Origin: JAZKFT01 sp963845495
Lineage (GTDB): Bacteria > Bacteroidota > Bacteroidia > Chitinophagales > Chitinophagaceae
DNA: 64,000 bases
Direction of reading: 5' to 3'
Assembly (NCBI GenBank): GCA_963845495.1
Contig: CAWJTH010000132.1
Span: forward strand, 18,634-82,633
Below the pieces are notes generated by a model. The model was not told the DNA's origin, ran no database searches, and was given only the letters and a program-made list of their open reading frames with translations. The position numbers and the translations under genes are program-made. Positions 8,690 to 17,074 of the stretch are shown here, in pieces; within the stretch, counting starts at the first letter, position 1, and every line of letters begins with the position of its first letter.

Positions 8690-9709
8690 ATGAAATATAA
8701 ATTGCTTGGCCGCAGCGGCCTTAAAGTTTCAGAATTGTGTTTGGGAACGATGGGCTTTGGCACGGAAGCTGGCTGGGGCGCCGATAAAGAAACCAGTTTT
8801 AGCATTTTGGATGCTTATGCCAACGCAGGCGGTAATTTTTTAGACACGGCCAATATTTACAAATTAGGTACCAGTGAAAAAATAATCGGAGAATTTGTTA
8901 GTAACCGCGACCGCGATTTTTTTACCATCGCTACCAAATATTCTTTGCTCGACAATAAAACCAATCCCAATGCCAGCGGCAACAACCGCAAGAACATGAT
9001 GCGCAGCGTAGAAGCTAGTTTAAAGCGTTTGCAAACGGATTTTATCGACGTATTTTATTTACATATATGGGACGATTTAACACCAATCGACGAAATTTTG
9101 CGTGGTTTGGATGACTTGGTGCGACAAGGGAAAATAAATTATATAGCCATTAGCGATACGCCAGCTTGGGTGGTATCGAAAGGAAATACCATGGCTGAAT
9201 TGATGGGTTGGAGCCAATTTATAGCTTTACAAGTAGAGTATAGTTTGCTAAAACGAGATGCGGAAAGAGATTTGATACCAATGGCCAAACACTTTGGCAT
9301 GACCGTAACACCGTGGGCACCGTTGGCCGGCGGCGCACTTACTGGTAAATATCTTCGCAATGATCCAGGCCGAATAAAAGAAGGGAGCAACCGATTGAAC
9401 GAACGAAGCCAGGCCATTACAAAAGTGGTGGTTGCCATTGCAGAAGAATTGGGCGTACAGCCAAGTCATGTGGCTTTAAAATGGACGATGCAGCAAAGTT
9501 TTCAATGTATTCCAATTGTGGGCGCTACCAAATTGCAACAGTTGGAAGAAAACTTAAAAGTGGTGGAAGTACAATTGGCCGAGGGGCATTTAAAAAAACT
9601 GGATGAAGTCAGCAAAATTGATCTCGGATTTCCACATGTATTTTTTGAAGAAGCAGGTGTGAAACTGAATAATTATGGCGGATTTTATGATAAGATCGAA
9701 AAAAGGTAG
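8690..9709 (+). CDS. Aldo/keto reductase
   Basis: A 339-residue NADPH-dependent aldo/keto reductase of TIM-barrel fold. The tetrad is recognisable: Asp and Tyr in FLDTANIY, Lys in ATKYS and His in FYLHIWDD. The C-terminal cofactor loop is IPIVGATKLQQLEENL. Physiological substrates of the family are diverse carbonyls and cannot be assigned here. The last codons (NYGGFYDKIEKR and stop) are repeated twice more downstream in the spacer, as described under the 9671-10137 repeat. Confidence 0.92.
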   Translation: MKYKLLGRSGLKVSELCLGTMGFGTEAGWGADKETSFSILDAYANAGGNFLDTANIYKLGTSEKIIGEFVSNRDRDFFTIATKYSLLDNKTNPNASGNNRKNMMRSVEASLKRLQTDFIDVFYLHIWDDLTPIDEILRGLDDLVRQGKINYIAISDTPAWVVSKGNTMAELMGWSQFIALQVEYSLLKRDAERDLIPMAKHFGMTVTPWAPLAGGALTGKYLRNDPGRIKEGSNRLNERSQAITKVVVAIAEELGVQPSHVALKWTMQQSFQCIPIVGATKLQQLEENLKVVEVQLAEGHLKKLDEVSKIDLGFPHVFFEEAGVKLNNYGGFYDKIEKR

Positions 9710-10137
9710 TTGCCACAGATTCACAGATTTTTGCACTGACTGGATTTATATTTGATTAATGAAAAACCTACGGCGAGGCTGTGGATTAAATATTTTTTTA
9801 GCTTCTAGTGACGTGCTGATTAAAAACTACGGTGGTTTTTATGATAAGATCGAAAAAAGGTAGTTGCCACAGATTCACAGATTTTTGCACTGACTGGATT
9901 TATATTTGATTAAATGAAAAACCCACAGCAAGACCGTGGATTAAAAATATTCTTAAAAAACTTTTAAGCTTCTAGTGACGTGCTGATGAATAGCTACAGT
10001 GGTTTTTATGATAAGATCGAAAAAAGATAGTTGCCACAGATTCACAGATTTTTATACTGCCTGGATTTATATTAGATTAAATAAAAAACCCACAGCCTTG
10101 CTGTGGGTTAAAAATATTCTAAAAAACTTTTAAACTT
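9671..10137. repeat. Tandem triplication of a gene tail plus spacer
   Basis: Three direct copies begin at about 9671, 9826 and 9990. Each carries the codons for YxGxFYDKIEKx and a stop, then TTGCCACAGATTCACAG, then a hairpin region and an AACTTTTAA stretch resembling the 3' end of atpC. Copies 2 and 3 therefore hold remnants of the reductase C-terminus outside the gene. The unit length is roughly 150-165 bases and the copies have diverged slightly. Confidence 0.85.
10087..10109. terminator. Bidirectional terminator between convergent genes
   Basis: AACCCACAGC and GCTGTGGGTT form a perfect 10-bp stem with a 3-base loop, flanked by an A-run on the left and TTAAAAAT on the right. It can end both the reductase transcript and the minus-strand atp transcript. 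Degenerate versions of it occur in the two earlier repeat copies. Confidence 0.75.
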
Positions 10138-10381
10138 CTTTCGCACCTTCTACCAAAACACTTGTGCGGTTATTCAATACCTCTGCAAAACCGCTAGCAA
10201 TGGTATAACTATTAGTATTCGTTTTATCCAATAAAATTTTTACTGTGCCTTTTCCCAAGGCACTAACCAATGGACTATGTTTGTCCAACACTTCAAATAA
10301 ACCATCTTCGCCCGGTAGTTGTACACCATACACTTCGCCGCTAAAAAGCTTTTTTTCCGGAGTTAATATTTCTAAATGCAT
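10130..10381 (-). CDS. atpC: ATP synthase F1 subunit epsilon
   Basis: An 83-residue epsilon subunit of the central stalk, which couples rotation to catalysis in F1. The N-terminal beta-sandwich is visible (MHLEILTPEKKLFSGEV, VQLPGEDGLFEVLDKHSPLV). The C-terminal helical arm found in many bacteria is missing, which is normal for Bacteroidota. It should follow atpD directly in the transcript, but here a four-helix-bundle gene lies between the two. Confidence 0.93.
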   Translation of the reverse strand: MHLEILTPEKKLFSGEVYGVQLPGEDGLFEVLDKHSPLVSALGKGTVKILLDKTNTNSYTIASGFAEVLNNRTSVLVEGAKEV

Positions 10382-10383
10382 AA

Positions 10384-10834
10384 AATAGTCGTTAGTATTT
10401 AGTCATTAGTCTTTAGACTTTTTTTATCTAAACTGTCATATAATCCATTCAACATTCTTTGGATTGTACCGATAGCTTGTGAAAAATCTATTATTTGGCT
10501 TTCCGAAATATATCCAAAACGAAATGCCAAAATCATTTGTGTTTCTAATTCAAAACAAGAGCCCATCGAAAAGCCTAAAAAGTGTTGAAAGTCTTTTGTC
10601 GTTGTTCTACCACAACCTTCAGCAATATTTGATGGAATCGAAATAGCTGAACGCTGTATCTGTGAAGTGAGCCCATATTTTTCTTCCTTGGGAAAAAAGC
10701 CGGTAAATGAATATGCAAGTTTTGCCAAATCCATTGCTTTTTGCCATACAACTAATTCCCGAAAATTATGAACTTTCATGTGTGAGGTTATTATAGGTGA
10801 GTTTCCAACGACTAAATACCAACTACCAACGACT
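10384..10834. repeat. Inverted repeat pair enclosing the four-helix-bundle gene
   Basis: AGTCGTTAGTATTTAGTCAT at about 10387-10406 is matched in inverted orientation by GACTAAATACCAACTACCAACGACT at about 10807-10832. The pair brackets the minus-strand gene at 10399-10779 and overlaps its 3' end. This is the same design as the word arrays elsewhere in the window, but with a gene between the arms. Confidence 0.65.
10399..10779 (-). CDS. Four-helix-bundle protein (23S rRNA intervening-sequence protein family)
   Basis: A 126-residue protein of the family first found inside 23S rRNA intervening sequences and now known at many chromosomal sites. Typical blocks are FRELVVWQKAMDLA at the N-terminus, GLTSQIQRSAISIPSNIAEG in the middle and the SxFELETQ-like SCFELETQ segment. 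It is predicted to be all-helical and soluble, and its biochemical role is not established. It interrupts the usual atpD-atpC order and is flanked by inverted word repeats, which suggests insertion as a unit. Confidence 0.9.
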   Translation of the reverse strand: MKVHNFRELVVWQKAMDLAKLAYSFTGFFPKEEKYGLTSQIQRSAISIPSNIAEGCGRTTTKDFQHFLGFSMGSCFELETQMILAFRFGYISESQIIDFSQAIGTIQRMLNGLYDSLDKKSLKTND

Positions 10835-10841
10835 GGCTTTC

Positions 10842-12349
10842 TTACGCTTGCGCTTGCGCCATCAGTTTCTTGCCTTTTTCAATAGCGTCTTCCAATGTTC
10901 CAACCAAGTTAAAGGCAGCTTCTGGATATTCATCTACTTCGCCGTCCATAATGGAATTGAAACCACGGATGGTATCTTCGATGCTTACAAATACTCCTTT
11001 CAAACCGGTAAATTGTTCAGCCACGTGGAAAGGCTGACTCAAGAAACGTTGAACTTTACGTGCACGGGAAACGGTTAATTTATCTTCATCGCTCAACTCA
11101 TCCATACCAAGAATGGCGATGATATCTTGCAATTCCTTATAACGTTGTAAAATCAATTTAACCCTGTTTGCAGTATTGTAGTGGTTGTCACCAACAATCA
11201 ACGGCGTCAAAATCCTTGAAGTAGAATCCAAAGGATCCACCGCAGGATAAATACCCAAATCCGCAATCTTACGGCTTAATACCGTTGTGGCATCCAAGTG
11301 GGCAAAAGTTGTTGCCGGAGCCGGATCGGTTAAGTCATCCGCAGGTACATAAACCGCTTGTACTGAGGTGATTGAACCATTTTTGGTAGAAGTGATACGT
11401 TCTTGCATCAATCCCATTTCAGTAGCCAGAGTTGGCTGGTAACCCACCGCACTTGGCATACGGCCTAACAAGGCAGATACTTCAGAACCAGCTTGGGTGA
11501 AACGGAAGATATTGTCAACAAAGAACAAGATGTCTTTTCCTTTTCCTTGGCCATCGCCATCACGGAAATATTCAGCAATGGTTAAACCGCTTAAGGCCAC
11601 ACGGGCACGTGCTCCAGGAGGTTCGTTCATTTGTCCGAACACAAAAGTAGCTTTAGATTCTCTCAAGCCAGTCCATATCCACTTTATCCAAATCCCAGCC
11701 GCCTTCTTCCATGCTATGTTTAAAATTATCGCCATAATTCATAATGCCAGCTTCGATCATTTCACGCAGCAGGTCATTTCCTTCACGGGTACGTTCGCCC
11801 ACACCGGCAAATACCGAAAGACCACCATGACCTTTGGCGATATTATTAATCAATTCCTGAATCAATACTGTTTTACCCACACCAGCACCACCAAACAAAC
11901 CAATTTTACCACCTTTTGCATAAGGTTCAATCAAGTCAATTACCTTAATACCGGTATATAAAATTTCAGAAGCTGTACTTAGATTTTCAAATAAGTGGTG
12001 GTTTATTGTGGATCGGACGACCGCCAACTTTGCTAACTTGTGGCAAACCATCAATGGCATCACCAGTTACATTAAACAAACGGCCATTAATATCTGGGCC
12101 AATAGGCATTGCAATTGGCTTGCCAGTATCAGTTACATCCATTCCGCGGATCAAACCTTCAGTTCCATCCATGGCAATACAGCGAACGCTGTCTTCGCCT
12201 AAGTGTTGTTGTGCTTCCAACACTAATATATCACCGTTGTCACGTTTAATTTCTAGCGCATTATAAATTTCGGGAAGGCTTGTACCTCCTACAAATTGAA
12301 CATCGATTACCGCACCGATGATTTGTTTAATTTTACCAACGTTGGCCAT
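10842..12349 (-). pseudogene. atpD: ATP synthase F1 subunit beta, frame broken twice as sequenced
   Basis: The catalytic subunit of F1 is recognisable from end to end (start MANVGKIKQIIGAVIDVQF, P-loop GGAGVGKTVLIQE, catalytic GVGERTREGND, then FGQMNEPPGARARVALSG), but it lies in three frames. An extra base near 11992 (in CTT-A-TTT-GAA on the coding strand) and another within 11667-11673 break it. Removing one base at each site restores a 501-residue protein, the normal size. Both changes are +1, no slippery motif is evident, and the protein is usually essential. Sequencing or assembly error is therefore as likely as true decay, and a second intact copy elsewhere is the other option. Confidence 0.9.
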
Positions 12350-12435
12350 AGTGGATCGTTTTATTTGAAGGGCTTGTTTTCAAATTGGCTGCAAAAGTAA
12401 GGGTTGAGCAACAAAAAAGCAACTTCATGCAATAA

Positions 12436-12515
12436 AAGTAAATAGGTAATTGGGTAATTAAGTTTTTGCGTGCTTCCATATACAAATACCTAATTACCCA
12501 ATTACCTATTTACTT
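12436..12515. repeat. Perfect 25-bp inverted word repeat
   Basis: The arm at 12436-12460 is the exact reverse complement of 12491-12515 (TAATTACCCAATTACC followed by TATTTACTT), separated by 30 bases. It lies between the cytochrome lipoprotein stop and the atpD start, both minus-strand, so it may terminate the cytochrome transcript. Confidence 0.85.
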
Positions 12516-12524
12516 AAACTTATT

Positions 12525-12875
12525 TTACTTGTCCATCAATCCATCTGCTTTCCATTGTTCGAACACATGAATCGCAGAATCGGACAATTTTTGGTTTTTT
12601 GCAGGCATGAAACCTTTTTCGCCTGGGTTTAAATGAACACGGCGAATAATATCGTCTGCATCTTTTTTGGCTACATCATATAATAAATAGTCTGGCAGCC
12701 TTCCTCCTTCGTTTACATGGCAAGGTGCACATTTTGTTTGAACCAGCATTTTTACATTGCCCTGAAAAGTAATTTTCGACGCAACTTGATTTCTTTGCGC
12801 CTTTTTGCTTGGATGACAATTAACAAGCAGCAAAACAGAAACTGCTAAACAAATTAAAAGAATGGTTTTTTTCAT
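12525..12875 (-). CDS. Cytochrome c-like lipoprotein
   Basis: A 116-residue protein with a lipoprotein signal peptide ending in LLVNC (Cys20). One haem c motif CAPCH is at residues 49-53, and a likely axial Met is at residue 90 (GEKGFMPAK). It would be lipid-anchored on the periplasmic side and carry electrons. The spacing between CxxCH and Met is shortish, as in small class I cytochromes. No redox partner gene is adjacent, so its chain is unknown. Confidence 0.82.
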   Translation of the reverse strand: MKKTILLICLAVSVLLLVNCHPSKKAQRNQVASKITFQGNVKMLVQTKCAPCHVNEGGRLPDYLLYDVAKKDADDIIRRVHLNPGEKGFMPAKNQKLSDSAIHVFEQWKADGLMDK

Positions 12876-13066
12876 TGGATATTTTTATGAAATTGTTGAA
12901 GGAATAAAAGTAAGGTTTTTTACAAAAAAATGACAAAATGCGCATGTAAAATCTTTGGATCAATTTAAGCAAACCATTTACTTAAATTGAATTTTGGTTA
13001 AATAAACTTAAAAGAAGGTTGCTACGAGCCGACAATCAGTTATTTTTAGACCTGAAAATCAACGAT

Positions 13067-14239
13067 ATGCCAGCCAAAACATTTTATAAGTACTGCTTTA
13101 TTATAACATTCGCATTTTTATGTTTCAAAGCAAATGCCCAAAAATTTACTTACACAGCCATCGATGCCGGTCCTTTTGGCGATGCGTCGAGGCATTGGTA
13201 TGGCATAATTGATAAAGGCAATATTATTCAGCCTAAACCAAACCAACAGCGTTATAAGCCAACAGATGTTGTTGCGGTAGCCGACAATATTTTATTGTAC
13301 CAAAAAAATAATGGTGGATGGCCAAAGAATTATGACATGTTCGCCATTTTAACGCCCGACCAAATTGATAGTTTACAAAAGGCTAAAAATGAAACAAATA
13401 CAACATTCGACAATGCCACTACGTGGACGCATGTTGATTGTTTGGCGAAAGTGTATACGTCCACAAAAATTGAAAAGTATAAAACTGCTTGTATAAAAGG
13501 CATTAATTTTATTCTTGCTGCGCAATACGCCAATGGCGGTTGGCCACAATATTTTCCGTTGGAAAAAAATAATTATAGCACCCATATTACTTACAATGAT
13601 GGTGCAATGATTGGCATTATGGGTGTGTTGGATGATATCTTGAATAGGAAGCCATATTATTTATTTTTGGATGAATTAACCGAACAACAGCATAAAAAGA
13701 TAGAAGCTGCTTTTGAGAACGGTCTCAATTGCATCTTCAAAACGCAGATTGTTGACAATGGCGTGCTAACAGCTTGGTGCCAACAGCACGATGAAGTAAC
13801 CTTACTGCCAGCTTGGGCAAGGGCTTTTGAGCCGCCCAGTATTTGTGGTGATGAAAGTGCAGATATCGTTTTGTTTCTGATGGGAATTAAAAATCCATCT
13901 AAACAAATAATAACCGCAATTAATGCCGCTGTTGAGTGGATGAAAAAATCCAAAATATTATACACAAAAGTGGTAAGGATAGACGCACCAGCAATGGTTA
14001 CCAAATTTCGTGTGTCAAAAAGCGATAGGGTAGTGGTAATCGATTCTGCAGCGCCACCCATTTGGACACGCTACTACGAACTAAAAACCAACCGGCCATT
14101 ATTCTGCAACCGCGATAGTAAAGTGGTTTATTCTTTGGCCGAAGTAGACCGGGAACGCCGCGATGGTTATGGCTGGTACACGTATGCGCCGCAAAAAGTA
14201 TTGGATGAATACCCGGCTTGGAAAGCAAAATTAAAATAA
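13067..14239 (+). CDS. pelA: Pectate lyase (polysaccharide lyase family 10)
   Basis: The start at 13067 is preferred over an upstream TTG at 13019 because it gives a signal peptide (AKTFYKYCFIITFAFLCFKANAQ region). The mature protein has the PL10 layout: NGGWPKNYDM, the FDNATTWTH segment, AQYANGGWPQYFP, HITYNDGAMI and the basic-residue segment VVRIDAPAM near the C-terminus. PL10 enzymes cleave polygalacturonate by calcium-dependent beta-elimination. It is a single gene rather than part of a pectin locus, and no SusCD is nearby. Confidence 0.9.
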   Translation: MPAKTFYKYCFIITFAFLCFKANAQKFTYTAIDAGPFGDASRHWYGIIDKGNIIQPKPNQQRYKPTDVVAVADNILLYQKNNGGWPKNYDMFAILTPDQIDSLQKAKNETNTTFDNATTWTHVDCLAKVYTSTKIEKYKTACIKGINFILAAQYANGGWPQYFPLEKNNYSTHITYNDGAMIGIMGVLDDILNRKPYYLFLDELTEQQHKKIEAAFENGLNCIFKTQIVDNGVLTAWCQQHDEVTLLPAWARAFEPPSICGDESADIVLFLMGIKNPSKQIITAINAAVEWMKKSKILYTKVVRIDAPAMVTKFRVSKSDRVVVIDSAAPPIWTRYYELKTNRPLFCNRDSKVVYSLAEVDRERRDGYGWYTYAPQKVLDEYPAWKAKLK

Positions 14240-14240
14240 A

Positions 14241-14323
14241 GTACCGAGTGGTGAGTTTCGGGTTCTTGGTCCGGATTAACTTATTACTTAAAGCTCGCAA
14301 CTCATCACTCGGCACTCGAAACT
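14241..14323. repeat. Inverted word pair (CGAGTGGTGAGTTTCG type)
   Basis: ACCGAGTGGTGAGTTTCGGG near 14242-14261 is matched in inverted orientation by ACTCATCACTCGGCACTCG near 14301-14319. It lies between the convergent lyase and SDR genes and can form a terminator-like hairpin. Confidence 0.6.
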
Positions 14324-15149
14324 ACGAGGTAATATATTCGCCGCCGTTTGGATGGATGGTTTGTCCTGTTAATAAGCTGCCCGATTCAGCAGCTAAAAAA
14401 ACATAGCAGGTAGCCACTTCAGCCGGCTGGCCAAAAGTTGAAGGATCAACACCTGGCGAAGTGGATGAAACCAAAGGCGTCCAAATGGGGCCGGGCGCAA
14501 CCGTATTTACCCTAATTTTTTTATTTTTTAACGAAGCAGACAAAGAACGGCTAAAGGAAATGATAGCGCCTTTGGTGGAAGAATAATCTAATAATTTTTC
14601 GTGGCCTTTATATGCGGTAACCGATGCCGTATTAATAATTGAACTTCCTTCTTTTAAATATTTTAACGCCGCTTTTGTTAAAAAGAACATTGAAAAAATG
14701 TTGGTGCGGAATGTTTTATTTAATTGTTCTTCAGTAATATCTTCAATATTATCCTGCGGAAATTGGATCGCGGCATTATTAATTAAAACATCCAATTTAC
14801 CAAACTGCTTGATTGTTTCTTCCACAATTTCGATACAATTCTTTTCAATGCTGATATCTTTTTTTATTAAAAGAGCCTTGCGGCCTTTTTCTTCCACTAA
14901 TCTTTTTGTTTCATTTGCGTCTTCATCATTTTCTTCATAATAAGCAATTACCACATCTGCACCTTCCCTTGCAAAATGAATAGCAATGGCTTTCCCGATG
15001 CCACTATCGCCGCCGGTAATGATGGCTACTTTATCTAATAATTTTTGTGTCGCTTTATCAGATTCGCGTTCATAAATTGGTTTAACATCCAGTTTATTTT
15101 CAGTGTCTTTGCTTTTATCTATTTTTTGTTCAAACGATTGATTTCCCAT
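14322..15149 (-). CDS. SDR family oxidoreductase (general-stress type)
   Basis: A 275-residue short-chain dehydrogenase with a polar N-terminal extension of about 40 residues, as in the YhdF/YhxC stress-protein group. The cofactor motif is TGGDSGIG, followed by NNAA, the catalytic Ser in INTASVTAY and the YSSTK motif. The C-terminus (GQTIHPNGGEYITS) matches the subgroup. The substrate is unknown. It precedes nothing in an obvious operon, though a SemiSWEET and a Gfo/Idh gene lie upstream on the same strand. Confidence 0.88.
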   Translation of the reverse strand: MGNQSFEQKIDKSKDTENKLDVKPIYERESDKATQKLLDKVAIITGGDSGIGKAIAIHFAREGADVVIAYYEENDEDANETKRLVEEKGRKALLIKKDISIEKNCIEIVEETIKQFGKLDVLINNAAIQFPQDNIEDITEEQLNKTFRTNIFSMFFLTKAALKYLKEGSSIINTASVTAYKGHEKLLDYSSTKGAIISFSRSLSASLKNKKIRVNTVAPGPIWTPLVSSTSPGVDPSTFGQPAEVATCYVFLAAESGSLLTGQTIHPNGGEYITS

Positions 15150-15282
15150 GATTATGTTTTTTTGGATAAATAATAAAATAATGGACGGTGTTTTTAATTT
15201 TTTAATAATTAATTTATTTCTCTTCCATCTAATAATTAACTTTTAATAATTACGAATTAATCGAAATTGAATTTAATAGGAT

Positions 15283-15537
15283 CTATTTGTAAATTAATTT
15301 TAAAATAAAAGTTGTTATGTCCACCAATAACGAAAACGAGTTGGTAATAATAATTGGTAAATCTTTTTTTAAAATGCCATAATAAATCCAAATTGCATTT
15401 CCAGTCATTAAAATAAGCAACATGATAATCGACACATCTTTTGCTTTTTTTTCTTTAATTATTTTAATTACCTGCGGAATAAGTGAAACAGACGTAAATA
15501 CACCTGCAATTATTCCAATTATTGTTTGGTTTGGCAT
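15283..15537 (-). CDS. SemiSWEET-type transporter (MtN3/saliva, PQ-loop)
   Basis: An 84-residue protein with three membrane helices and the PQ-type motif SLIPQ in the first helix, plus the conserved GNAIWIYYG segment. Bacterial SemiSWEETs dimerise to pass sugars across the inner membrane. The start lies 2 bases beyond the stop of the upstream Gfo/Idh gene, so the two are likely translated from one message and may act on related sugars. Confidence 0.88.
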   Translation of the reverse strand: MPNQTIIGIIAGVFTSVSLIPQVIKIIKEKKAKDVSIIMLLILMTGNAIWIYYGILKKDLPIIITNSFSLLVDITTFILKLIYK

Positions 15538-15539
15538 GG

Positions 15540-16877
15540 TTAACCTTCTTTTGGCAAAGGACCTCTAAAGGCATCCAATTGATCGATTTTCGTTAATTTA
15601 ATTTCTTTGCCTGTTTTGGCCGATTCAAATATTGCTTCCATTAATTTCATATCCTGTACGCCTTCTTCGCCGGGCGTGTAAGGATCTGTGTTTTCCATAA
15701 TACATTGCGAAAAATGATCCATTTCTAGAGCAAAATGATCTTTTTCGGGAATTGTTGGGTTAGATTTCCAATCCTGCTTTCCTTTTGCCTGGGCCACTTC
15801 CATTTTTAAACCTTTGTACGGAAAAGCTGGATCCATGCCCATCCATCCGCCTTTATCTGCATAGCACCGGTAGCGCCTGCCTTCGTGAGCGCCCAATGTG
15901 CAGCCGCAATTGGCCACCAGTCCGCTAGGGAAACGCATGGTAAACAAAGTGGTTTCATCCACCTCTGTAAAACGGTCATCGCCAGGTGTGCTATAAGTAG
16001 TGCCAGTAATGCTTATCGGTTCCTCGCCCGATAAAAACCGAACCGTATTTAAACAATAAATGCCTACATCAAATAACGCCCCGCCGGCAAAGTTTTTTTT
16101 CAATCGCCATTGCGTCGGATCACCAATATGTTGGCCGTTAAAACCCTCAAAAATTTTCACTTGTCCATATTCTTTTGTCCTAAACCATTCTTTAATTTTT
16201 GTATTGTTGGGTTCGTATTGAATGCGATAAGCAATCATCAATTTTACATTTGCTTTTTTGCAAGCATCAACCATGGTTTGCGCCTCGGCAGCAGTTGATG
16301 CCATTGGTTTTTCGCATAAAATATGTTTGCCTGCTTTTGCCGCCCTTACCACAAATTCGGCATGCATGCTGTTGGGCAAAACAACGTACACTACATCAAT
16401 ATCCTTGTTGTTTTTTATCTCATCAAAATTTTGATAACTGTAAATATTTTTGGTTGAAATACCATATTGACCGGCCACCTTTTTTGCTTTTTCAGGGTTG
16501 CCACTAACCACAGCCACTGGCTTTGAATATTTACTTGCCCCAAACGCTGGCAATATTTGTCTTAAAGATAAATTGCCTAACCCGACAATAGCAAAGCCTA
16601 TCTTTCTTTCTGGGTTAATTGGTGAAAAAACCGGCGCATCTTCTGTTTCGGTGTTATCGTTTAAAGGTTTTAATTCTATAGGTTTGTCAGAATCGGCATG
16701 TATGGCTTTGTCAGGACCTTCTTCTTTTATGGGGGTTTGTGCAAAAATTTTATTTGAAACCAAACTATCTAAAAGAGTAGCGCTTAATAATCCTTTACCA
16801 GTATATTGTAAAAACTTTTTTCTGTTTAATTGTTCACGATCAGTTGTTAATTCCAAAAAGTTATCAATATTTTTCAT
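15540..16877 (-). CDS. Gfo/Idh/MocA family oxidoreductase
   Basis: The start at 16877 (MKNIDNFLE) is preferred to an in-frame ATG 18 bases upstream. An N-terminal segment RKKFLQYTGKGLLSATLL looks like an export signal of Tat-like character. The Rossmann domain begins at GFAIVGLGNLSLRQILPAF, and the conserved HILCEKPMA follows. These enzymes oxidise or reduce sugars with tightly bound NAD(P), as in glucose-fructose oxidoreductase. The tight link to a SemiSWEET gene supports a sugar substrate. Confidence 0.88.
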   Translation of the reverse strand: MKNIDNFLELTTDREQLNRKKFLQYTGKGLLSATLLDSLVSNKIFAQTPIKEEGPDKAIHADSDKPIELKPLNDNTETEDAPVFSPINPERKIGFAIVGLGNLSLRQILPAFGASKYSKPVAVVSGNPEKAKKVAGQYGISTKNIYSYQNFDEIKNNKDIDVVYVVLPNSMHAEFVVRAAKAGKHILCEKPMASTAAEAQTMVDACKKANVKLMIAYRIQYEPNNTKIKEWFRTKEYGQVKIFEGFNGQHIGDPTQWRLKKNFAGGALFDVGIYCLNTVRFLSGEEPISITGTTYSTPGDDRFTEVDETTLFTMRFPSGLVANCGCTLGAHEGRRYRCYADKGGWMGMDPAFPYKGLKMEVAQAKGKQDWKSNPTIPEKDHFALEMDHFSQCIMENTDPYTPGEEGVQDMKLMEAIFESAKTGKEIKLTKIDQLDAFRGPLPKEG

Positions 16878-17074
16878 GTATGTTTTAACAAACAAAGGAA
16901 AAATATCATGCCATAATTATTGTAATTAATTCGTTTTTTTAATGTATTTGTTATTGTTTAAATATCAAATTTTTTACAAAGTAATTTTGAATAAAGATGA
17001 ATTTTAATAAATAAACATATATTCAAATCACGTATCTTTAAATTATTTATAATATAATTAATACTGATCCAATT

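Noticed and set aside
10842..12349. Programmed frameshifting in atpD
   Set aside because: No slippery heptamer or downstream structure is visible at either site, and two independent shifts in one essential gene are not known for it.
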